A stretch of DNA of 64,000 bases, taken from contig OZ021727.1 in NCBI GenBank assembly GCA_963978545.1, forward strand, positions 94,616,762 through 94,680,761. The letters are read 5' to 3'. The stretch's first letter is position 1. Each line of letters starts with the position of its first letter. The notes beneath the pieces are model-generated. The model made no database searches. It was given only the letters and a program-made list of their open reading frames with translations, and was not told where the DNA came from. This document shows positions 32,507 to 44,570 of this stretch, one piece after another. Source of the stretch: Linyphia triangularis. Its lineage: Eukaryota > Arthropoda > Arachnida > Araneae > Linyphiidae. A program made the position numbers and the translations under genes.

Positions 32507-34559
32507 GTTTTGGATCAAAAGGGAACCTTTGAGATTCGAGGATAAGATTTTTGTCATAAAAGACCGGAAAGGTAATTTTTATTTCAGAATGTATGTGTTT
32601 TTTTTCATTCATTTTTAAATGAGAATTTAAGGAACATATTTTTATGGTTTAGGCAAAAATTTTATTCAATTGTATGAACACAGAGTTCCTTTTCACTAAT
32701 TAAATGAAAGTTAACTACTTTTTTAAGTATTACATTTTTATTTATGGTTATTTTTTTTGTCTAAATTATAATTTTGCTTCATTTAGCGTAATTTGAAGTG
32801 ATTATTTATTAGCGTAAAATAAATTTGCTTTGTAAAACCATGCTAATAAACATTATGCAAGTTTTTCCATTGTGAAGCATTGAATTGAAGTAGGGCAATT
32901 TTTATCTGGAGAAAAAAAGTAAATTATGAGGTATGGTACTCTTACAATTTTACTTTTGTGCTCTTCGCTTCTTCTTCATCGGTTAAAGCATCTATTTTAA
33001 TTATTTTAGAGAGTCGGAGCAAGTGTCAGAAGTTACGCAAGATAAGTAAACAACTTTTAAATAAAAAGTATTATTTAAAATATAAAATTGTGAGCAAGTT
33101 TTAAAGAGATTACTATATTATGAAAGAATTAGCAATTCACAATGTAAGCGATGTAATTACTTATTTTACAGTATTCAATCATAATTGAAGCATTTAAAAT
33201 TGAACGAAAATACAATATTAATAAAAAAAGACTGAATTAATAATAATTGAAAAGACATGTTAACTGAAATAAAAACCCAACTAAAGACAAAGGACATTAA
33301 TTCAAAACGTGCATATTTAAATAATATAAAATTATTTTCAATTAAATTCCAATTTGAATAAAACATGATAAAATAATTACTTTAATTATATCAAGATTGA
33401 ATGCGACTGCGTGAAAAATAATCAAATACGATGTACGAAAAATTTAAGAATACCAAGTAGAAAATTTGACTGCAAAGTAATACTTAACTTACATACAGAT
33501 TGTAAAGTTAATAAATTATATTAAAATTTGATGCAAAAATAACATTTAAAATTGAAATAAGAAAGCAATAGGTACTTATACATTGAGGATATGTAAACTT
33601 TGAAAATAATGCTGACAACTATTGTTAAATGATTACTAAATAATAACTAATGAGTAGGTATGTTATCATGATTAATTTGGATACTGTACATAATAAGTTG
33701 TTGTTATCATATATAATAATATTATACATAATAATACGGTTGTTATATACGTATAGCTATTTATTGTGCATAATATCTAAGTTAGCTATATAACATATAT
33801 ACTAGGAAGATATTATTTAAAAATTAGTAATTAAATAGGTATTTATTATAAGATTTTAAATATGAAACTGGAAATTAAGAATTAAATAATAAATGTGATG
33901 TTGAAAACGAAATAGATATTAACCACGAACTCGGCTTTAAGTATAAATTTCAGCATTAAGATAGTTAGAAATCTGTTGCAATGTAGATTTGAAGTTTGGT
34001 TAAAGTTTATCAAATAAAAAACAACCTAAAAATAAAAATATTTTAAACTGAACCAAAAAGTCGTTATTAGTACTCTTATTATTAAAAATAATCTTTATGT
34101 TGGCAGCATTTTCATTTGTTCAAAAGCAAATTAGGGGGGAAAAAATCATTACTGTAATGAAATGTTATATGTCTTTTTTTTATAGGTATTCCGTCAGGAC
34201 TAATTTTATTAAAAAAAAATTAAAAAAATAGAATCTAGATGCAAAAAGAGGATCTGCCCAATCGAAAACCTACTGTCATGTTCCTTTTTTACATTTAACG
34301 TTTCAAATGTTTTATTATTATCTGAATTATTTAATTTTATTCTTGTTCCTCAATGCAAGTAGGTCAAGCACATTTTTTGCATACTTTATACTTTTAAGAA
34401 ACCATCAAAGCCTATTTATTGTTTTGAAAGCCGTTTTAACTATTACATCTGTATGATTGATCTAAGCGAAAGAGATATTTTCATTACTGCCACAGACTGA
34501 CACTTAAAAAGGAGGACAATACAATATTTGATTTCTTTACTTTATGTTTGGCACACAAA
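32507..34559. other. AT-rich noncoding sequence
   Basis: About 2 kb of very AT-rich DNA with nothing recognisable. Confidence 0.5.
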
Positions 34560-34948
34560 TCCGAAAATGCCTCCATACGATATCTTTAAGAAACGAGATG
34601 TTTGAAAATGAGGATGCAATTTGTTCGGTTCTTTCGTTGTGGTGAAAACCGAGACCGCATTTTTAAAAAGAACCGTGATTAAATAGAAATCTTTTGATTT
34701 TTATTTTCAACAACAAACGGAAGGAAGGATTCGCGCAAAATGCAAAGCATTGTCCTCGAGATTTTTGCGGAAAAGCAATTTGCGTAAAACACGATTCGAA
34801 AATGAATGGCTTGAATCGGATTATAACTTAACGCGCCGCCCTCAAAAAGAAATAATCAAATCCCATTTTGGAAACAATCTCCGATCCCGGGTTTCTCTGC
34901 ACGCGTTTATTTCTTATTTATTTAACATATCTTTCTTTTGTTGTCTGT
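34560..34948. promoter_or_regulatory. GC-elevated island beside a duplication
   Basis: It includes an ATGAATGGCTTGAATCGG block (34802-34819) followed by AAAAAGAAATAATCAAATCC. A diverged copy of this block lies at 35562-35630, so the duplicated history is wider than the 268-bp repeat alone. The 81-codon frame at 34750-34995 matches nothing. Confidence 0.25.
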
Positions 34949-35485
34949 TTCCAAGGAATATGGCAATGGGATTTGATAAAAGAATTTGTTTTTAAATTAT
35001 TTTACATATAACAAAACTCTTTTAAATATCATATATTATTGTACAACTATAAATTTGGCACAATATATAATGTCAAGAATCAGTTTCATTAAGACTTAAA
35101 AATTCATGATTTAAGGTAAGAATTTAATATTATTCATTAGTACTTTAAAATTTGCTAAGTGTTCAAAGTATTACACTAACTTCATAAACAACAAACAGAA
35201 AAAAATTTAAACAATTTTCCAAGGAATATGGCAATGCGATTTGATAAAAAGAATTTGTTTTTAAATTATTTTACATATAACAAAACTCTTTTAAATATCA
35301 TATATTATTGTACAACTATAAATTTGGCACAATATATAATGTCAAGAATCAGTTTCATTAAGACTTAAAAATTCATGATTTAAGGTAAGAATTTAATATT
35401 ATTCATTAGTACTTTAAAATTTGCTAAGTGTTCAAAGTATTACACTAACTTCATAAACAACAAACAGAAAAAAATTTAAACAAAA
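34949..35485. repeat. Tandem duplication, 268-bp unit
   Basis: Copy 1 is 34949-35216 and copy 2 is 35217 to about 35485. The landmark CCAAGGAATATGGCAATG is at 34951 and 35219. The copies are nearly identical; differences include GGGATTTG versus GCGATTTG and one extra A. There is no coding frame. It is recent. Confidence 0.97.
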
Positions 35486-35618
35486 TACGAAAGTTAAAAA
35501 GATTATAATATTATTTCCATTTAATACATTCAATAGGAATTTGCTTAGAACATTGTCAAAAAATGAATGGCTTGACAAAGAATCGTAATTAACGCTTCTA
35601 CTAAAAAGAAATCTAATC
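35486..35618. repeat. Diverged copy of the island edge at 34796
   Basis: AAAATGAATGGCTTGA (about 35560) and AAAAAGAAATCTAATCAAAT (about 35603) repeat the order seen at 34799-34870. The copy is broken to the right by insertion of a SINE. Confidence 0.6.
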
Positions 35619-35632
35619 AAATACGGTTTGGG

Positions 35633-35810
35633 TTGGTTGTTTTCAGATTATCTGGCGCCGTCAGCAACACGAGGGCTATAATGCGCCGAAACATTCGTCA
35701 TTAGACAAGCCAACATACATTTACAAACACCCATGCCTAACACGGGACTCGAACCCGCAACCTCGCCGTCTAGAAGCTAGCACGCTAACCACTATACCGT
35801 TTGGTCGGCT
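35633..35810 (-). mobile_element. tRNA-derived SINE, 178 bp, intact ends
   Basis: It is read on minus. The head starts AGCCGACCAAACGG. A box TAGTGGTTAGCG is the complement of 35783-35794 and B box GGTTCGAGTCC is the complement of 35745-35755. The body has TTAGGCATGGGTG and the tail is AACAACCAA-like. AAATACGGTTTGGG flanks it exactly (35619-35632 and 35811-35824), a 14-bp target-site duplication. The tRNA part is not a functional tRNA gene because it continues into the SINE body without a terminator at the expected place. Confidence 0.95.
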
Positions 35811-35824
35811 AAATACGGTTTGGG

Positions 35825-36340
35825 AATAAAGCTACTATGTTTTCTGTTTATGTGAATTTCGTGTTATATTAATTTCATATAACTTTTTACTTTCAATTAC
35901 CCATATGTTTACATAGGGTAATGAAAGTATGATATTCGGTCGGGGGGAAAAAAATCGGTGTGGTTCCCCCCCCCCCCCCTTCCCCCCATTTCTCTACGTT
36001 TTGAATATCCTGATTTCATAAAAGTGGTCTAGAAAAGATGGGTGTCTGTGTGTAACTGGTCAGCATAGCTACCGAACAAATTAACCTACGATTTTCAAAT
36101 TTGGTGCGTGGGTTAGTGGTGGCCATGGGACCCACCATTAAGATTTTCTTCAAAATCGCGCATGCGCATAAAGTTGAAATCATGAAAAAAAAATTACGTT
36201 ATTCAGCAATTGCTAAAAAACTGCTCTAACGATTTTGATAAAATTCGCTGTGGTAATGCTCCCTAAGGTGTTCTAAACATCCCCAGCTCCAAAATTCCCT
36301 TAGATATGCAATAAAAGCGTAAAAAGTTGAAAAACGAGTA
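35825..36340. repeat. Possible dispersed repeat with poly(C)
   Basis: Fourteen C lie at 35966-35979. From about 36040, GTGTCTGTGTGTAACTGGTC, then AAATTAACC and TTTCAAATTTGGTGCGTG, resembles the GTGTGTGGCT ... GCTGAAACTTG organisation of the repeats at 8672 and 27283. The relationship is distant and rests on layout more than base identity. Confidence 0.35.
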
Positions 36341-36949
36341 CCATTAACACAGAGCTTTCTGCCCTTGAGTATCGTGCATCAACGATTGATTTTTTCTGTT
36401 TCACGGATAAGAAAGGATATTGTAATGTCTATCGAATTAAATCACCAATTTTGTAATCTTATTTATTTATGCTCAAGTAAAAAATATCGCTAAATTGGGC
36501 ATTTTTATTTAAATGAATGAAAACATGAAAATGGTCCATAACAACTTATCAAATTTCAATGCAATGACCAATATAATAGTGTAATTGAAAGTTGTGTGAT
36601 GTTCTACACCCCTAGTTTCTTTTGCTGTATGCATCCAAGAAATAATGCGATAAGGATTTACGAAAAGTTTCTGCTACTTGAAAAGTCCTTGATGCACAGA
36701 AGTCCTTGTTCGTCTGAGATATTCAGCTTAGCTCCTTTAACAAATATTATTCCGGAAAGGTAAATAGCGCCGAGATATATTTGCAGTTTGTTTTCTATGG
36801 GTGCTGGAAAGGTTTATAGGGGGAATTAGGGTTAGCTTTGTTTGAGGAAATATTTTTCTTTGAGATGAATACCCGTTAAATGATAAACAGTACACAATTG
36901 CTGACTCTAAATCAATTCCCTGTACTGTTGTACGTTTGTTTTCGTAAAA
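36341..36949. other. Noncoding sequence
   Basis: No gene or element ends are seen. Confidence 0.4.
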
Positions 36950-37140
36950 TTGCGGTGTTATTCTTTTAAATCAAACCTCGCGCGAAATCGATGGGGCGCC
37001 GAAATTGTTCACGTTAACTGGAATTTCATCTTATAAGAATAAATTAATGTTAAGTTTTAAGTAAGGAGAACTGCTTTTACTTTGAATTAAACGGGATTTC
37101 TTGTTAAGCGATTTCACGTTAACAGGGTTTGACTTAAGTA
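36950..37140. mobile_element. Possible pogo/Tigger-like terminal fragment
   Basis: Read on minus from about 37136, AAGTCAAACCCTGTTAACGT followed by CGCTTAAC and CCGTTTAATTC resembles the ends of Tigger-like elements, which start CAGT-AAACCTCGTTAA. A second TTCACGTTAACTGGAAT block lies at 37006. No opposite end or TA pair was identified, so this is a guess from pattern. Confidence 0.3.
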
Positions 37141-38054
37141 CATCCGATATCCGGAAACATCAACTTTAATATAATTTTGTTTGACTTCTGTAAATGCGTT
37201 TAAAAACATCTAACTATTTTATAAAATTCTTTAATAATAACTTAAATTAAACAAAGAAAATAATTTTTTCTCATGAATTTTGTAATAATATTTTTCTAAA
37301 CATTTGTTTTACAATAAATTATCTCTTTGTTTCATGCGAATATTTTATGTAGAATTAGATATGCAATAAATGAAAGTTATTGACATCATTTTCTTAGTTA
37401 ACAATGAATGCAAACCACCTTTTTTAAAATAAAAATTTCGCTCCTATTACTAGTGAGTGACAAAAAATACTTTTGAATAAAATTTTACTTAAAAAAATTA
37501 TTACATCGCATCCAACGAAAGAAAGACTGTAATTATATAGTATAAATAACAATAATTGAAGTACAAAAACTGGTCATAACATGAAGTTTCTTGTTATATG
37601 AGAAGTAAATTAGAGGTTTATAGATTTTTTCTAATATGAAATTTTGATGCTATTGGAGATTTTTTTAGAGAATGTAATCGGAAGCTAGTACTTATTTTTA
37701 AATTTACGTTGATTTAATCATGCATTAATTTAGCAAGAAAGTTTGTTTGTATCTATTATCATGATATATATAAAATAAAGTTATATAACTTGCATTAAAA
37801 TGTAACACATTTTATAGAATTTAATGTTAAATTTGATAATAGCTCAGCGCTATTAACCCTATCGTACCATATTTGCGAATTAATTTGATTTTGCTCTCAT
37901 AATAACATAATGCACTAAAACTTAAGTAAAGAATTTAATATACGACAATATAAATGCATATAAATGACAATACAATTCATAAATTGTATGTAATAACGTA
38001 AGAGTAGAAATTAGCAAAACAGAAAGTGATAAATTGAATATTCATGATTTAAGG
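37141..38054. other. AT-rich noncoding sequence
   Basis: No feature is seen. Confidence 0.5.
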
Positions 38055-38062
38055 CTTTAAAT

Positions 38063-38720
38063 CAGCGTCAGCCACTAGGCGGCTCGCGGGCCGGATCCGG
38101 CCCGCATCAGCTTTTTCTCCAGCCCGCCGGCAGTACTGAAGAGCAAAAATCAAATTTTGCGGAAATAATTTTAACTTGTCTAGAATAGTATGTGTTTGCT
38201 ACCAAAAACCGCATTTCCATTAAGTGGCCCGCGTCAGTAAGCCTGCAAAATCAGTGCAATAGTGGCGTTGAAGACTAGTTTTAAGCCCAAAGTAGATAGT
38301 GAAAAGCGGACCGGCCGTCATCGTCTCGCAATTAACATCGACTAAAATGGAAGATTTAGGAGGTATTGTTTAAATATCTTTGTTGATTACGAGTTTATGT
38401 CAAGTCACATTATAATATTATCACAAAAGATTAACTTCTTTTATGACTTTGATTTACGATGTAAAGAAAACCTTTTTTTTTTAATTATTTGAAACAAGAG
38501 TCAAATATCAATTATTTTATTAATATAAAAAAGTTAATTATTGTTTCAGTTTTCAAAATTGCTTTATATTGTTGAATCTTTCGTAATTATCACATTTCTA
38601 AAATTGAACATATGTAGTAAAGCAATATATTTTTTGGCGTATTCGGTATACATCTGCGGCCCGCGGAAAATTTTAGCATAAGTCATGCGGCCCGTCAATA
38701 AAAGTTAGTGGCGAACGCTG
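38063..38720. mobile_element. hAT-type nonautonomous element, 658 bp
   Basis: The left end CAGCGTCAGCCACTA matches the right end read on minus, CAGCGTTCGCCACTA, at 13 of 15 bases. CTTTAAAT flanks both ends exactly (38055-38062 and 38721-38728), the 8-bp TSD of hAT transposons. Subterminal GGCCCGC-rich blocks (38081-38125 and 38658-38697) are typical of this group. Inside, 38283-38309 reads KPKVDSEKR on plus, reminiscent of the N terminus of hAT transposases related to GTF2IRD2, but too short to rely on. There is no intact transposase. Confidence 0.92.
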
Positions 38721-38728
38721 CTTTAAAT

Positions 38729-39469
38729 GATGGTGGATTTTAAAAGTGATTTATAATTTTATTTAGAATTAACATTCGAAATAATTAAATTTTTGGATTT
38801 ACGCATTTTTCTATGATTTATTTCATGATAGGATGTATATTATGTGTAATACAATAATTTTGATAGAAAAGCTGTATTGTTTAAGTTCAACATGTTCAAA
38901 ATGCAGAACTTTCTTTTAAATTTAGTCTTAAAATAAATAAACTTTTTACCAAAAAAGTTTTGAAATAGTTGTATAGTTTTATGAAAACATTTAATGATAT
39001 AAACTATTTTTTTACTATTTGAACAAGAGCACTTTTTTCAGCGTATTCGTAATAATAATTATGAAATGTAAGAAAAAGAGTATTTGGAATTTTTCCTTAC
39101 ATAAAGTTCAAATGTGTGCAAAAAATCCGAATGTTGGAAGAAATGTGACATGTTAATTGTACTGATGCATTCTAGGCCTTTTAGGCCACAATTGAGGTTA
39201 AAATAAGTAGATATTATTAATTTTTTAAACTCTTTGAAAGTAGATATCATTTTGTAACATGAACCTTCTTGAAAAAAAAAAGGGGGGGGCTCCATTTTCG
39301 CAGTTATGAATTGTTTTTCTTTGAAAAGCAGTGCCATCTACAACAGAAAATGTCCCCCGAATTCCTTTTTGAAATTCTAGAAGGAATATAAGAAATACAC
39401 ATAAATCTAAAAAAAATCCCCTAAAAACAAGAAAAAAAAAAGTAACTTGAAAATAAAAAGAGGAAGAAG
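38729..39469. other. AT-rich noncoding sequence
   Basis: The 92-codon minus frame at 39059-39337 has no recognisable domain. A run of seven G lies near 39282. Confidence 0.5.
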
Positions 39470-39860
39470 CGACTCCATATAAATGGGTTTGCTTTCGGAA
39501 GGATTTATATTTCTGAGAGAAAAGGTCTCAAAAATGTAAAGCCCCATCTCTGGCGAGACTGGAGGTCTTAATAAGTTTGATGGTATTTTGAGACGAGAGA
39601 GGGCGGCGTATGCGGCGGCGTAGAAACTACCGTATACGTCTCTGCCATTTCTGCTAGATTAGGCCGTATCTCAAAACAGGCTCTGCAATAAAGTATTCAT
39701 AACCCTACCTGGGGTTTGATTACGGGAAACGCGTCACGTCTCACCTTCCGCCCTCCTCACGTAATAAATCACCCCTCGTGTACCCCCTGTACCCACTCTA
39801 CTGTACCCCCTCCCCTCTTCTGGAACCACTCCTCCCTCGATCTCTAATATAACACTTGTT
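39470..39860. promoter_or_regulatory. GC-elevated island
   Basis: It contains a GGCGGCGTATGCGGCGGCGT block (39603-39622). CAATAAAGTATTCATAA (39686-39702) and GTAATAAATCACC (39761-39773) are AATAAA/TTTATT-type cores bound by posterior homeodomain proteins. CCCCCT repeats follow. There is no open frame of note. Candidate conserved noncoding element. Confidence 0.3.
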
Positions 39861-40633
39861 ACTATCTAAAGTTTCTGTCGGCACGTAATAATATTTTTTG
39901 TTTCTTCTTGTATCTTCATTTATTTTGTGTTATTTATTTATACTCGTTACTCTATTGTGTTGTCCGGTGTTTCGTGGTTGAATGTCGTATGCTTCGTGAG
40001 ATAATTAGGTTTTGACTTTGTTTTGAGAGTTGGTTGCTGGTTTTAAAACTTTTAATGTGAAGTTTTTCCCTTAAGTTTAATTTTTATTTTTTTAAATTTA
40101 ATTCACGATTTCAAATGGATTGTGCAATTAACAAGCTTAACGTAATGGATAATGATCTTTACTTAACTACAAATACTAATGATGATAGATAAATACCATC
40201 TCCAGAATTATTTCGTCAGAAAGTTATATTAGTCTGGTAATTTGATGCACAAACATCAATGATTTCCATGATATCATTGCGAAGTAAAATTAACAACTCA
40301 TTTTTCGTTGCCAAGTTTCTCATCGTGAATGCATTTTCTAATGGGGAAAGTAACATTGACTAAGATATAATATGAACTTCGTATTTATTCTAAGTAGCAA
40401 GTACCCGGTCTAAAGCTGAAATTTTTAAAAGTAGTTGCCAGTTTTGAACATAAAAACAATAAATTATTTTTTTGCATAATTTAGTTTGACCAATCTTTGT
40501 AAGGAAAAAACACTCTTGAATAAGTTTTAAAGAGAAAAAATTATTTGAAAATTTTATACTCAAAAGTGTACCTTTTCAAAATTTCTTTGCCTTGAATTTC
40601 TTCAAGATCGCAATATTTTTATCTTTTAACAAT

Positions 40634-40672
<39 letters not shown>

Positions 40673-40890
40673 TTTTTAAGAACCATTTTAATAATTTCAT
40701 TTCTTATTACCAGATGAATTTTGCAAAACCTTCTTGTTAAGTGCTCTTATACGTGTGTGAGCTTGATATCTCATTACATATCACTTACCTCTCACTTTAA
40801 GTGTTTGAATTACCAAGCGAACGTAATCTTCTCCTTCTCCTCATTAGTCCAATTTCATACTTTTCCCTTCACCAAAGTTATTAAAAAAAA
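39861..40890. other. AT-rich noncoding sequence with poly(A) run
   Basis: A 32-base A run lies at 40638-40669. Nothing else is seen. Confidence 0.5.
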
Positions 40891-41480
40891 TGCGAAAACA
40901 AATTTATTTTTCATCAAGTGAACAAATAGTTCTTAAACACGCCTATCCCGGCGTGGCTAATAACTCCCCCTTATTACACGACACAAATTGTCGACAATTG
41001 AATTACATGAACAAAGTTGTTAAAAGGGCTTTTCTCCTGGAATATTTACTTTCCCGCCTTTTTCTTCTAAAAAGTTTTTTTCTGCAACGAGTGGACCGAT
41101 TTTCATTTACACCCCCTCCCCCCGAACTATGAAAAAACCGGGGATGGGGAAGGGGGTTAAAAATGGGCGGAGGTGTTGCTTAGGGAAGTTCTCTCCGAAA
41201 GCGACCTTAAATGAACTGTGAAGTCGTCTGCAATGGAACAAATTACCTATTTATCATAACGCGTACTTGCTCCTGGAAGTTTGTTATTTTTATTTTTTTT
41301 ATTTAAAGTCTCCCGTTTTACGAAGTGTGGAAGAACTCTCTTAAATTGATTCCGAGGTGCTGGAAAAAAAATATGATGCATGGGCAGGGATGGGCGGAAA
41401 CGAGTTTTTAATTTGAAGTGAGCACGTAATGTGCAAATTTCGGGGGGATTTGGCGAGTTGTTTCAAGGATAGCGTGTTAG
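40891..41480. promoter_or_regulatory. GC-elevated island
   Basis: Complex sequence with an ACAAATTGTCGACAATTG near-palindrome (40983-41000) and purine- and pyrimidine-rich blocks (41110-41160). The 80-codon frame at 40890-41132 has no recognised domain. Confidence 0.25.
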
Positions 41481-43241
41481 TCTGTTGTTAGAAGGGACAT
41501 GTTGAACAGAGATGTAAGAATCGTGTTTTGATTGCTTAAGAATGGTCGGAAACTGTGCTACTCTGTTAATGCTCTATTGTCCCAAAATAATATCTGCTAG
41601 AAATAATTTTACTAAATGAAACAATTGTAATTATTTGCTATTGAATGAAATTATAGAGAAAATAATGTTTGGCTTTATTATTATTTCTACCTTTTAGTTC
41701 CGAAGTTATTTGGGTGCAGAGATTATTTTGAAATTCTTATTTTATAATAAAAAAATTAACAACAAGTGTCTTTAATTGTAAAAAAAAACTGTACCTAAAC
41801 ATTACTTGTTTCTCACAGTAGCTTCAAAAGCATATTTAAAGGTTAATTAGTTTATGATGGCATTTGACATCACCGGTCACAAAAGGGTTAATGTTTTATT
41901 TTTTAATAAATTTGTATCAAAACGGAATCAATGTGAGATTGCCATCTGTTGAAAAGAGAAAAACAACTATATTCTAATTAATTTTTTTTTTAAATTGGAG
42001 GAAATAACTATTATAACTATAAACTATTTTATAATATACAACTATTTTATTCTATAAACTATTTTATTCTATAAACTAACTATAAACTATTTTAATAAAC
42101 CATTACCAGGGTTGTTTTACTTTAAAATGGTTAGATAAGTTGTGTTTTTGATATGTTATATATGCATAATGGAGTTTTAGTGAAAAATCTTCAACAACCA
42201 TGTTTTTCAGCATTTAAAATCACTTCGGGAGCTTTCTCAGTTGCAGAAAGTTTTTCTAATTCTTCATTTTCAATATTGAAGAAACAATGGAAATATTTTT
42301 ACATGATTATCCTTTTCAAAATCCAAAGTTAATTGAGTAATTAAAATTAAACCTACTTTTCTACAACCACGTAATTCTCCAAGGCATCTTTAACGTGCTT
42401 AATTGTGTATGGTATGATTCTTAGTAAAGCTGTAAGTGCAAAATCCTTCATAGTTTTCACTGAAGTGAGCCCTTAATTATTTTGTACAACCCAGTTCCTT
42501 TAAACTTATTTCAATCTCATTCCACGCTTCAATTTAATTGTATTTCTAAATGCATGTTATCGTGGTGGCTGAGAAACGATATAAAATTTACTTTTTGTGA
42601 TAGACTATACAAAAACGATACCGAATTTAATAGAATTATCACATTTAATATTATTTGTGATTTCTTGTTTTAAAGCGTCAAGAAAATGTTTTCCAACTTC
42701 GGTGTTATTTTCAGCATTTCGGTGCTGTCCTTTGAATTTTCTGTGGGGTTTCTTATGTGCGACAATACGTCATACATTTATCATTGATGGAAATGAGCTA
42801 AACTTGTATCACACTCGCTACAAATTCTTTTGGTCCAATAAGACGTAAAGAAATACCTCAAGTTACTTGACTTTAAAAGATTACAGAATGCCTGCATTCC
42901 GAACTACCATCCGGTTTTACTCTCATAAATACTCAATTTTTGTTAGGCAAAGTTGTCAGCCAGTACATTCTAAAAATATTTTTTAAATTTGGCTCAGATG
43001 TCCATAATTACTGGTTTTATTTTATTACGATGAAATAAATTCCAAAATGACATTTCAGAAACTTTTGTAAAGTGTACTAAATAGCAAAATATTTTGTAGC
43101 AACTACTTTGAAATACATTGCTGGATTTTATGTTAAAAATAAGTTTGAGAGTAAAAATATATTGTTTGGTTTTGGTAGATTGAATAACCTTTTTAATATT
43201 GAATATTCTAGCCTCAATCTGATTCGTTTGAAAAATAACCA
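41481..43241. other. AT-rich noncoding sequence with short tandem repeat
   Basis: A degenerate CTATAAACTATTTTAT tandem lies at about 42009-42100. Frames of 63-83 codons at 42482-42848 overlap each other and match nothing. Confidence 0.5.
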
Positions 43242-43444
43242 CACTGTTAAAAAAAATTGTCCACCATGCACCAAAATTTGGTTCCCATTTAGCTGCCACC
43301 AACATTTGGTGCTTAGTTTCGCGATTTAATGGTGCTTACGGTCCGAGGTTGCACCATTAAATCGTGAAACTAAGCACCAAATGTTGGTGGCAGCTAAATG
43401 GGAACCAATTTTTGGTGCAAGGTGGAACAAAATTTTTAACAGTG
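43242..43444. mobile_element. 203-bp near-perfect hairpin MITE
   Basis: Two 94-nt arms (43242-43335 and 43351-43444) are inverted complements with about eight mismatches, mostly in one A/T patch near the outer end. They are separated by a 15-nt loop (TTACGGTCCGAGGTT). The ends are CACTGTTAAAAA. The inner 60 nt of the arms are almost perfect. No unambiguous TSD is visible. The structure is that of a snapback MITE; any transcript would form a stable hairpin. Frames on both strands (42994-43305, 43108-43329) are by-products. Confidence 0.88.
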
Positions 43445-44254
43445 CACCAAATATATAAATCAGAATTAAATTAAGATATTTAATTTATATTGGTTAAAAC
43501 CTGATAACCTTTTTAACTAAAATACCTTTAGATAACATTAAATATATGAATTTGCATTCTTATAACAGTAAATTCTTTAATAAATGTCTAAATTTTGAAA
43601 TTCAATATTTAACTAGCTGTATTGCGTTCTAATAATGCTCTGCTTATATTGAGTTTCTAAATGTTTTGATATTATGTTGTCTTTGGAAATACATAATAAA
43701 CTTTACATTTCAAATTCAGTATTATTCTTATTATCTAGCATAAACACATATTATTTAGCATACTAAAGATGTCGAATTCTGTTTTGGCTTGGATATTAGT
43801 TATCTGAGGTTCAAAATTCATATTAAATTTGGGGGCTGTAAGAATATTTATGTTTCTCTAATATTTAGTAGATCATTAGAAATACTAATCTAATCCAAAT
43901 TGAACTGCTAATGAGTATAAAGAATTAAATTTGAACTACACTGAAAACTTTTGGAAAGTGGAATTTATTTATTTTAAAATCTAACTGGATATAATTATTT
44001 CAATATTTAGAAAATAAACGTTGAAAATGTTTCTACACTATTTCTAACAATAGCAATTTTTAAATTTGTCACAAAAGTAAAAAAAAAAAAAAATCCCGTA
44101 CAGGTTAATAAATGTCTAAGAAATTGTAGGCAACAGTTCTTCGGGATCTAATTAATCCATTACAAATAGAAAAGGGCAACAATGGTTTATTTGATTATCA
44201 GATCTAAAGTGTTGAATGAAAATCATTGCACACTTTCCCTAGTTATCGTAACAT
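43445..44254. other. AT-rich noncoding sequence
   Basis: No feature is seen. Confidence 0.45.
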
Positions 44255-44570
44255 CAGTTGACATAGACCAATCCCGATGCGCAACGTCGTACATAAGCCA
44301 ATTAATGAAACATACTGAAATTTTTGAAATGTTGATGCACAGTTTTAAAATCAAAATATTTTATTGATGAGAAAGGAGGAAGGACAAATATGTTTTGTGA
44401 AGTTTTTGACTCGTTCATTTTTCAAAAGATCGTGCACTTTGGAACAAGGGTCGAGTTTCAGCCAGGATTAGCCAATCTTAGAGTACCCATATTTCCTGAA
44501 TTGGCCAATACTACTGTGCTATCTGGGTTATTATAAAAATATATTTCAGTACCCTATTGATTTTTTTTTG
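44255..44570 (-). repeat. Dispersed repeat pair, minus copy
   Basis: Read on minus it aligns with 50835-51140. Shared blocks are GCACAGTAGTATTGGCCAAT (44507-44526), AAACTCGACC, TGCACGATCTTTTGA, AACATATTTGTCCTTCCTCC and AAAATATTTTGATTTT, then GCGCATCGGGATTGG. There are substitutions and small indels throughout, so both copies are old. The class is unknown. Confidence 0.7.

Noticed and set aside
35745..35810. Minus-strand tRNA gene
   Set aside because: The tRNA-like part continues into a SINE body and tail bounded by a 14-bp TSD; it is a SINE head.
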